From an uncultured Ruminococcus sp. (GTDB taxonomy: Bacteria; Bacillota; Clostridia; Oscillospirales; Ruminococcaceae): a stretch of 8,525 bases of DNA. Under the pieces are notes generated by a model that was not told the DNA's origin, ran no database searches, and was given only the letters and a program-made list of their open reading frames with translations. Below, piece by piece: positions 1-5,698 of the stretch. The stretch lies in contig CAMCOJ010000077.1 in NCBI GenBank assembly GCA_945876405.1, positions 1 through 8,525 of the forward strand, given 5' to 3'. Both the position numbers and the translations under genes were made by a program. Each line of letters starts with the position of its first letter. The first letter of the stretch is position 1.

Positions 1-234
1 GAATTACAGCGTAATGGCGTTCAGATTTTTGTTGCTACACATGATTATATGCTATCAAAGTATTTTGAGGTTAGAAAAAATAAAGGCGATTCAATAATGT
101 TTTTTTCTATTGAAAAAAAAGATACAGAAGGAGTAACTGTATCTTCCTGTGAGCATTTTGGTGAAATAAACAGTGAAATAACTAAATCATTTGAAGAATT
201 ACTGGATGAAATATATGATAAGGGTGTAGACTGA
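1..234 (+). CDS. AAA family ATPase (AAA_15/AAA_21, SMC/OLD-like), C-terminal fragment
   Basis: The reading frame is open from the first base, so this is the last 77 codons of a longer gene cut by the contig edge; the internal ATG at 49 is not a credible start. The visible residues begin with LQRNGVQIFVATHD. A beta-strand ending in a T-H-D motif is the usual H-switch of ABC/SMC/OLD-type ATPases, where the histidine (visible residue 14) senses the ATP gamma-phosphate. The phrase 'THDYMLSKYFEV' is typical of bacterial AAA_15/AAA_21 proteins, many of which act in phage defence beside a nuclease. Walker A, the signature motif and Walker B would lie upstream and cannot be seen. The tail is acidic and ends at TGA 232-234, which shares its A with the next gene's ATG. 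Base composition is very AT-rich (a sampled 60-base stretch is about 20% GC). The family call is fairly good; the defence role is inferred. Confidence 0.72.
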   Translation, partial: ELQRNGVQIFVATHDYMLSKYFEVRKNKGDSIMFFSIEKKDTEGVTVSSCEHFGEINSEITKSFEELLDEIYDKGVD

Positions 235-761
235 TGATATTAACTGAAGAAAATAAGTATTACGAAATAAATTGCGAAAATGCGGTCTGGGCAAGCGATG
301 AACATCATACGTTATATCAGAAAAATGCAAATGTATTAAAAGACGTCGATTGGCTCATTGAAACAACAGATAGCATTCTTATAGTAGAATACAAAAACGT
401 AAAGGTTTACCGTCATGAAGAATCTTTCAATCCGCTTAAGGATAAATACGTGGACGGTGTTGCGAAAAAATTTTATGATTCACTCCATTATCTTACATTA
501 TTGGGTAAGCATAAAAAGAATAAGTATATTTACATAGTAGAATATGATAATGATGACGGAGTATCAAGAAGGCTTCTCAGAAACAGAATAAAAAAGAAAT
601 TGCCATTCAAACTTCAGGAAACAGTTTCCGATACAATAAAATTAATTGAGAGTTTTCAGGTTTTTACTATTGACGAATGGAATGAAAATTATCCTGATTT
701 TCCTGTCAGGAGGACAAATAAACCATTGAAAGTATATTCATCGGAACGTTCGAAAAAATGA
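234..761 (+). CDS. Hypothetical protein with PD-(D/E)xK nuclease-like motif, ATPase partner
   Basis: This is a 175-residue soluble protein with no signal peptide or membrane segment. I recognise no named family. Residues 37-55 (DVDWLIETTDSILIVEYKN) follow the PD-(D/E)xK pattern: an Asp (D37 or D39) on one strand, then a hydrophobic strand ending in E52-Y-K54. The spacing of about 13 residues from D39 to E52 fits the fold, and E11 or E23 could supply the upstream helical acid. The C-terminal half is basic (RRLLRNRIKKK, residues 112-122), as a nucleic-acid-binding surface would be. The start ATG at 234 overlaps the ATPase stop (TGATG), with a weak AAGG at 220-223, so the two genes are probably translationally coupled. 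GC content is low, roughly 27-37% in sampled stretches. ATPase-plus-nuclease pairs are a common defence layout. Nuclease activity is an inference from one motif; a DNA-binding accessory protein is the main alternative. Confidence 0.6.
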   Translation: MILTEENKYYEINCENAVWASDEHHTLYQKNANVLKDVDWLIETTDSILIVEYKNVKVYRHEESFNPLKDKYVDGVAKKFYDSLHYLTLLGKHKKNKYIYIVEYDNDDGVSRRLLRNRIKKKLPFKLQETVSDTIKLIESFQVFTIDEWNENYPDFPVRRTNKPLKVYSSERSKK

Positions 762-1669
762 TAAACAATAATAAATTAACAGCTCATTATCATCTTCCCG
801 GACTGTTTGAGTTTTACGAACTGTACAGGGCTTTCCTTCCGGTTTACCGTGAACACAGAGAATATTTTTACAGCTGGTGTGATATCGGCTCTGTTTACGG
901 TTCACCTGCAGACTGTCTCTGGGGAGGAGGAAGGGTTGGGTTTGGCGATAATGATCCCTCAGAGGTTCATGCACTTATGCAGGAATATGGCATTTCCTCA
1001 AGGCTTACATTAAGCAATTCACTGATCCGAAGCGAACATCTCAAGGACAGAAAATGCAATTCACTTTGCGGAGTGTTTAACACAGACCAGGGGGTGCAAA
1101 ACGGCGTCATCATACATTCGGACCTTTTGCTTGATTATCTGAAAAAGAATTTTCCGGGATTTTATTTTGTATCCTCCACAACAAAGGTAATTACCGATTT
1201 TGATGAGTTTGTCAGGGAAACGGACCGCGATGATTTTCTCTTTGCCGTACCTGATTTCAGACTTAACAGATGTTTTGACAGGCTCAGTAAAATGAACGTA
1301 AAGGAAAAAAACAAGGTTGAATTTCTCTGTAACGAATGCTGTTGGTTCGACTGTGCGGACAGAAAAATCTGCTACGAAAATGTCAGCCGGAAAAATCTTG
1401 GGGAGAACTGCCCTGACCATATATGTACATCTCCGGAAGCCGGTGATGGATACATGTTTTCAAAAGCAATGAAAAATCCGGGATTTATCAGCGTAGATGA
1501 TATCAGGAATATCTATATGCCGATGGGATTTTCAAATTTTAAAATAGAGGGAAGAGGACTGGGCAGTGCTCTGATTCTCGAATTTATCCTCTATTATATG
1601 ACAAAGCCGGAGTACCAGCTGAATGTCAGGGAGAAAATTTATCTGGACAGTATGCTGGATTTGTTCTGA
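758..1669 (+). CDS. U32 peptidase / UbiU-UbiV-like TIM-barrel Fe-S protein
   Basis: This 303-residue cytoplasmic protein opens with 'HLPGLFEFYELYRAFLPVY' (residues 12-30) and then 'GSVYGSPADCLWGGGRVGF', which resembles the early strand-loop of U32-type barrels. A cysteine cluster, C191-x2-C194-C195-x3-C199-x5-C205, is followed by C218 and C223. The motif F261-KIEGR-266 near the C-terminus corresponds to the KIEGR signature of U32/RlhA/TrhP/UbiU-like proteins. In UbiU and UbiV, four cysteines bind a 4Fe-4S cluster that supports oxygen-independent hydroxylation, and a similar cluster is likely here. The substrate is unknown, and true peptidase activity is doubtful for this superfamily. The start at 758 is an ATGA overlap with the preceding stop and lacks a clear Shine-Dalgarno sequence, so coupling is likely. 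Base composition is higher in GC than the two upstream genes. It could belong functionally to either the upstream module or the downstream operon. Confidence 0.6.
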   Translation: MINNNKLTAHYHLPGLFEFYELYRAFLPVYREHREYFYSWCDIGSVYGSPADCLWGGGRVGFGDNDPSEVHALMQEYGISSRLTLSNSLIRSEHLKDRKCNSLCGVFNTDQGVQNGVIIHSDLLLDYLKKNFPGFYFVSSTTKVITDFDEFVRETDRDDFLFAVPDFRLNRCFDRLSKMNVKEKNKVEFLCNECCWFDCADRKICYENVSRKNLGENCPDHICTSPEAGDGYMFSKAMKNPGFISVDDIRNIYMPMGFSNFKIEGRGLGSALILEFILYYMTKPEYQLNVREKIYLDSMLDLF

Positions 1670-1689
1670 CTCTTTGATTAAGATATAAA
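1661..1689 (+). promoter_or_regulatory. Candidate sigma-A promoter for the STM4015-Gx operon
   Basis: TTGTTC (1661-1666) and TATAAA (1684-1689) are separated by 17 bases. The -10 matches consensus at five of six positions and the -35 at only three. Transcription would begin near 1696, giving a leader of about 15 bases directly before AAGGAG. The -35 overlaps the end of the upstream U32-like gene, so read-through from that gene is an alternative source of operon transcript. The support is weak. Confidence 0.3.
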
Positions 1690-1696
1690 AAACTTT

Positions 1697-1702
1697 AAGG
1701 AG
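1697..1702 (+). promoter_or_regulatory. Ribosome binding site of the STM4015-family gene
   Basis: AAGGAG lies 8 bases before ATG 1711. It is the strongest Shine-Dalgarno sequence on the + strand of this window, and it fixes the start of the first gene of the operon. Confidence 0.8.
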
Positions 1703-1710
1703 AAAAAATC

Positions 1711-2568
1711 ATGGAAAAAAAGTACTATCACGAATATGAAGATTATGAAGACGGAAAAACAGCTGAGACAATGGTGGGTGAGATACTTGCGGATCCGGAG
1801 TTTCAGAATATCGACAAACTGATAATCGGTGACTGGGGCGGTGCTTATGAAGACAGCTGTCAGGCTGTACTGGATGCCATCGCTGATAATGCTGATAAGT
1901 TCTCACATATAACCAGTCTCTTTGTAGGTGACATGGATTATGAGGAATGCGAGATATCCTGGATTATACAGGGTGATTACAGCAGAATCTGGGAGGCTAT
2001 GCCGCAGCTTAAGGAGATCACTGTCAAGGGCAGCACAGATCTGAAACTCGGAAAGATAAAGCACAGTAACCTTGAGTCACTTACAATTATATGCGGCGGC
2101 CTTGGTTCTGATGTTATTAAGGAAATTGAAGAAGCCGAGCTCCCTGAACTTAAGAAGCTTCTTGTTTATATAGGAAGCGAAAATTACGGATTTGACGGAG
2201 ATGCGGATACTGTAAGAAGTCTTCTCGCAAATTCAGATTTTCCTGAACTTGAATACCTCGGAATAGCGGACAGCGAGATTCAGGATGAGCTTACAGCTGT
2301 TGTGCTTGACTGCAAGTATATTGACAGCATAACAACACTCGATCTTTCATGCGGAACTATAACGGACAAAGGCGGCGAACTTCTTCTAAAAAAACTTCCT
2401 GAGCTTAAGAATCTTAAAAAACTTGACCTGTCATACAACTACCTTTCAGATGAGATGAAAGAGAAGCTTACAGCTGCTGCACCGGCTGTTGAGATGGATC
2501 TTTCTGATTCTCAGGAGGCAGATGAGTGGGACGGAGAGTTATGGTACAATGCAATGGTGACAGAATAA
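1711..2568 (+). CDS. STM4015 family leucine-rich-repeat protein
   Basis: This 285-residue cytoplasmic protein is acidic and rich in leucine. The middle motif 'EECEISWIIQGDYSRIWEAMPQLKEI' (from residue 78) is the hallmark stretch of STM4015-family and related bacterial LRR proteins. LRR-like units then follow: L121-ESLTI, L147-KKLLVYIG, L180-EYLGIADSEI, I207-TTLDLSCGTITDKGGELLLKKL and L235-KKLDLSYNYLSDEMKEKL. The last two have the long ribonuclease-inhibitor-like LxxLxL...D-x-G/E...L form. LRRs normally make a protein-binding surface, so a scaffold or substrate-recruiting role for the enzymes encoded next is plausible but not shown. No catalytic motif or signal peptide is visible. It is the first gene of the operon, with a good AAGGAG. 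Its last 28 bases overlap the preferred start of the ATP-grasp gene. The family name is recognised from sequence character and gene order; no biochemical function is known to me. Confidence 0.82.
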   Translation: MEKKYYHEYEDYEDGKTAETMVGEILADPEFQNIDKLIIGDWGGAYEDSCQAVLDAIADNADKFSHITSLFVGDMDYEECEISWIIQGDYSRIWEAMPQLKEITVKGSTDLKLGKIKHSNLESLTIICGGLGSDVIKEIEEAELPELKKLLVYIGSENYGFDGDADTVRSLLANSDFPELEYLGIADSEIQDELTAVVLDCKYIDSITTLDLSCGTITDKGGELLLKKLPELKNLKKLDLSYNYLSDEMKEKLTAAAPAVEMDLSDSQEADEWDGELWYNAMVTE

Positions 2569-3572
2569 TTCTGCTTGGAAACAAGGGCAAAAGAAAAACA
2601 TTTTTTGAAAAAGCTGTTTCAGAGAGCGGGTTAGGCTATAGATTTTACAGCCATGAAGACCTTGATATTCTTCGGGAAAATGAAGATCTGTCATCGGTTA
2701 TTCTGAAGACAGATCCGCCTGTGACAGACAGTGTAAGGATAGATAATCTGAAAAATTTTACTGACGGGTACATAAAAATGCTTGGTACCGTTTCACAGCT
2801 GCCGGTGCTTGAACATTTTAATTCACCGGACGCTGTCGCTGCACTTCTTGACAAGAAAAAATGCAAGCAGCGGCTTATAAATGAAAATATCCCTGTTACT
2901 CACATGTATGACAGGGCGTTTTCATGTGCTGATGAGCTGCTTGATTTTATGAGGGAAAACAGTATTCCCCAGATATTTGTAAAACCACTTACCGGCTCGG
3001 GTGCAGCCGGTGTGGCTGCAGTGAGATTTTCGCCGTCGAGAAACAGTCTGATAGCATATTCCTGTGCTGCTGTTGATAACAGCACGCCTGTGAACACGAA
3101 GAAACTGACCAGATATGAAAACAGGGAAGCAAAAAGACTCCTTGATGTACTCCTTTCATTACCGTGTATTACAGAAAGATGGCATGTCAAATCCCGCTGT
3201 AACGGATACAGCTATGATCTTCGTATAGTTATGCAGGACGGAAATGCTGACTATATTCTTCCGCGTCTCTCAAAAGGTCCGGTTACGAACCTTCATCTGA
3301 ATAATCATGCAGAATACTATGAAAATCTTGGCCTTGAAGAAACACTTACCGGGGAGATTACTGATATATGCAGGAGAGCGGTTCGCTGTTTTCCGGGACT
3401 CAGAAGTGCGGGTATAGATGTGCTTATTGAAAAAGGCAGACCATATATTATAGAAATGAACGGACAAGGAGATCTTATTTATCAGGATATTTTCAGTGAA
3501 AATATTATATACAGAAGTCAGGTTGAAATAATGAAAAAAATATTTAAGGAAAAGGAAAAAAATTATGAGTGA
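2541..3572 (+). CDS. STM4014 family protein, ATP-grasp-like ligase
   Basis: The protein is 343 residues from ATG 2541, preceded by GGAG at 2533-2536. A GTG at 2526 would add five residues, but the ATG has the better context. The fold looks like ATP-grasp. An N-terminal pre-domain opens with 'IILLGN'. There is an ATP-binding lysine in 'IFVKPLTGSGAAGVAAVR' (K148), followed by a Gly-rich loop. D226-L-R228 lies within 'SYDLRIVMQDG', and the C-terminal metal-binding strand 'AGIDVLIEKGRPYIIEMNG' contains D293, E305 and N307. ATP-grasp enzymes activate a carboxylate as an acyl-phosphate and join it to an amine or thiol, often making peptide-like bonds as in RimK and microviridin-type RiPP ligases. 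The family's own substrate is unknown. Its 5' end overlaps STM4015 by 28 bases and its 3' end overlaps STM4013 by 8, so coupled translation is expected. Fold confidence is high; the reaction is inferred. Confidence 0.82.
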   Translation: MVQCNGDRIILLGNKGKRKTFFEKAVSESGLGYRFYSHEDLDILRENEDLSSVILKTDPPVTDSVRIDNLKNFTDGYIKMLGTVSQLPVLEHFNSPDAVAALLDKKKCKQRLINENIPVTHMYDRAFSCADELLDFMRENSIPQIFVKPLTGSGAAGVAAVRFSPSRNSLIAYSCAAVDNSTPVNTKKLTRYENREAKRLLDVLLSLPCITERWHVKSRCNGYSYDLRIVMQDGNADYILPRLSKGPVTNLHLNNHAEYYENLGLEETLTGEITDICRRAVRCFPGLRSAGIDVLIEKGRPYIIEMNGQGDLIYQDIFSENIIYRSQVEIMKKIFKEKEKNYE

Positions 3573-4413
3573 AATACCATTTTCAGCTTTCAGAGCAAAA
3601 ATGAATCAGAAGGACAGCTCTGTGGATATGTCAAAGGTTGTGGGAAGTCATGATATATTATTTATCTGTCTGGACACACTTAGATATGATGCTGCAGCTG
3701 AGGAGGAAAAGAATGGCGGAACTCCGGTTCTTAACCGTTACGGAGCATGGGAAAAACGTCAGGCTCCGGGTAATTTTACATACCCGTCCCATCATGCGAT
3801 ATTTGCCGGATTTCTTCCGATGAAGGATGAGGCAAAGAGTATTGCAGAGAGTAAACCTCTGTTTATGGCAAAGGGAATTAACAAAAATCTGCCGCCGGAT
3901 ATATATGAATTTTCAGGCGGAAGTATCCCGAAGGGATTAAGTGAGGACGGTTATGACACATGGTGTGTAGGCGGTGTGACATTTTTCGATAAGCGTTCAG
4001 ATATAGGTAAAGTGTTTCCGTCAATGTTCGAAAAAAGCTGGTGGAATCCGTCTTTTGCCTGTCCTGTAAAGGAAAGCGTAAAAAATCAGGTTGACTTTAT
4101 CATAAACAGACTCGATAAGGATGCAGATGACAGAAAAATCTTCATGTACCTGAATGTCTGCGCTATACATTATCCGAATAATTTTTATCTTGAAGGCGAA
4201 AAAAATGACTGCCTTGAATCACACAGAGCAGCACTCAGATATACTGACGAACATCTCGGAAGACTGTTTGATGCATGGAAGGAAAAGAGAGGAGATACAT
4301 TTGTGGTATGTTTCTCTGATCACGGCACATGCTATGGTGAGGATGGTTATTCATTTCATGCAGTAAATCACCCTGCAGTAAATACCGTTCCGTACAAGCA
4401 TTTTTTCCTGTAA
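3565..4413 (+). CDS. STM4013/SEN3800 family sulfatase-fold hydrolase
   Basis: This 282-residue protein belongs to the alkaline-phosphatase superfamily. Visible metal-site motifs are 'ILFICLDTLRYD' (D37-T38 after the first strand), 'GNFTYPSHHAIFAGFLP' (T72-Y-P-S75-H76) and the C-terminal 'VVCFSDHGTCYGEDGYSFHAVNHP' (D252-H253, H265). T72-x-P-S-H sits where true sulfatases have C-x-P-S-R. The cysteine that becomes formylglycine is therefore replaced by threonine, which suggests phosphohydrolase or phosphotransferase chemistry rather than sulfate-ester cleavage. There is no signal peptide, so it should act in the cytoplasm, unlike most sulfatases. The AAGGA at 3552-3556 lies 8 bases before ATG 3565, and the start overlaps STM4014 by 8 bases. 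The C-terminus ends soon after the last metal ligand, giving a compact enzyme. Family assignment is strong from motifs and gene order; the substrate is unknown. Confidence 0.85.
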   Translation: MSEIPFSAFRAKMNQKDSSVDMSKVVGSHDILFICLDTLRYDAAAEEEKNGGTPVLNRYGAWEKRQAPGNFTYPSHHAIFAGFLPMKDEAKSIAESKPLFMAKGINKNLPPDIYEFSGGSIPKGLSEDGYDTWCVGGVTFFDKRSDIGKVFPSMFEKSWWNPSFACPVKESVKNQVDFIINRLDKDADDRKIFMYLNVCAIHYPNNFYLEGEKNDCLESHRAALRYTDEHLGRLFDAWKEKRGDTFVVCFSDHGTCYGEDGYSFHAVNHPAVNTVPYKHFFL

Positions 4414-4417
4414 CATT

Positions 4418-5698
4418 ATGAACAGATATATTCAGTATATGTACAGCTATCCGCACAAGACTGCGTACAGAAAACTTGAGAATATAAGTTTCAGAGACTA
4501 TGTTCATACACTTTCCGGAGCGGGACACAGCCTGTATCTGCACATTCCGTTCTGCGAGAGCAAATGCGGTTACTGCAATCTTTTTTCAGTAACCGGTCTT
4601 ACGGATGATTTTTTTGAAAAATACACTTCTGCAGTAATAAGGCAGATAAAGCAGTTTGGTGAGATTATTCCTGCTGATACTGTTTTCGAAGACATTACTG
4701 TGGGAGGGGGAACACCCCTGCTTATGAATGAGCATTTCCTGGGGCAGATCTTCGAAAATATTTTCAGGTATCTTCCGGTAAGAGAAGGCGGCAGTTTAAT
4801 TATCGAGACAGCACCGGAGCAGACTACGGAAGAAAAAGTGCGGTTTCTGAAAAGCCTGGGCGTTACCAGAGTGAGTATGGGGATACAGAGCTTTGATGAC
4901 AGTGAGCTGAAATGGCTCCGGAGATATCATTCGTCTGAAAGTGCACTAAGAGCAGCCTCAGTTCTCAACAATTCCGGATTCAAATGTTTAAACTTTGACT
5001 TTATCTACGGGCTTCCTTCACAGACAGAAAAAAGTCTCATCTCATCTCTCAGGAAGGCACTTGAGTTTTCACCTGATGAGATATTTCTTTATCCGCTTTA
5101 CATAAAGCACGGAGTAAAGCTTATGAGTGAGAAAAATGTACCTGATCCGGAGCATACTTTCAGACTGTATGAATGCGGAAGAAGATTTCTGAATGATAAT
5201 GGATTTTTTCAGAGTTCAATGAGAAGATTCACAAAGGAGAAAAATACTTCATTTTCAGAGTGCGGAATGAAGAGTTCGCTTTCACTTGGGTGCGGCGGAA
5301 GAAGTTATCTCGGAAATCTTCACGCATGTACGCCGTACAGAACCGACAGATGTTCGGCGGTGGCTGAACTTGAGAGTTTTATCAGTACGGAAGATTATAT
5401 GAAAATAAATCACGGGATTATTCTTGATGATGATGAGCTCAGGAGAAGATATGCTATAAGACATGCATTTATTCTTCCGGGAATAAGTACTGAGGTTTAC
5501 CGGGAAAGATTTAAAAGAAAATTTACAGATGATTTTCCGGTGTTTAAAAAATGGATACAGGAAGGATATTTTTCTGAAAAAGACGGTATGATTACTTTAA
5601 CTGAAACCGGTATGGGACTTTCTGATATGCTGGGACCAGAGCTTATTTCGGAAAAAATAAAAAACAGAATGCTTGAGTGGGAAATAAAAAATGGATAG
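4418..5698 (+). CDS. STM4012 family radical SAM protein (HemN/HemW-like)
   Basis: This 426-residue enzyme has the HemN-type radical SAM core. 'YLHIPFCESKCGYCNLFS' gives the CxxxCxxC motif (C46, C50, C53) that binds the 4Fe-4S cluster and S-adenosylmethionine. GGGTP (96-100), 'RVSMGIQSF' (151-159) and 'NFDFIYGLPSQT' (192-203) match further conserved HemN-superfamily blocks, and the C-terminal third has the HemN_C-like 'LSLGCGGRSYLG' (from 288). The family resembles coproporphyrinogen III dehydrogenase but is treated as a separate group, and relatives include HemW (haem chaperone) and radical SAM methyltransferases. A 5'-deoxyadenosyl radical or methyl-transfer step on an unknown substrate is inferred. 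The gene starts 4 bases after the STM4013 stop with no clear Shine-Dalgarno sequence, so coupling is likely. It overlaps the next gene by 8 bases. The N-terminus is long enough to be complete. Confidence 0.87.
   Translation: MNRYIQYMYSYPHKTAYRKLENISFRDYVHTLSGAGHSLYLHIPFCESKCGYCNLFSVTGLTDDFFEKYTSAVIRQIKQFGEIIPADTVFEDITVGGGTPLLMNEHFLGQIFENIFRYLPVREGGSLIIETAPEQTTEEKVRFLKSLGVTRVSMGIQSFDDSELKWLRRYHSSESALRAASVLNNSGFKCLNFDFIYGLPSQTEKSLISSLRKALEFSPDEIFLYPLYIKHGVKLMSEKNVPDPEHTFRLYECGRRFLNDNGFFQSSMRRFTKEKNTSFSECGMKSSLSLGCGGRSYLGNLHACTPYRTDRCSAVAELESFISTEDYMKINHGIILDDDELRRRYAIRHAFILPGISTEVYRERFKRKFTDDFPVFKKWIQEGYFSEKDGMITLTETGMGLSDMLGPELISEKIKNRMLEWEIKNG

Noticed and set aside
49..234. A 61-residue stand-alone gene starting at ATG 49
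   Set aside because: The same frame is open back to base 1 and encodes the conserved VATHD H-switch, so this is the tail of a larger ATPase.
1670..1710. Riboswitch or RNA leader before the STM4015 operon
   Set aside because: Only 41 bases separate the genes and they show no stable stem; the space fits a promoter and a ribosome binding site at most.
2526..2540. GTG 2526 as start of the ATP-grasp gene
   Set aside because: It adds only five residues. ATG 2541 has GGAG just upstream, and the conserved sequence begins after it.
4235..4543. Antisense open frame across the STM4013/STM4012 junction, and similar ones at 1061-1420, 5497-5811 and 6045-6374
   Set aside because: They oppose genes with clear motifs, have no ribosome binding site or recognisable domain, and have the composition expected of shadow frames.
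4418..5698. Haem biosynthesis enzyme HemN or HemW
   Set aside because: The core resembles HemN, but the neighbours are STM401x families rather than haem genes, and order and sequence fit STM4012 better.
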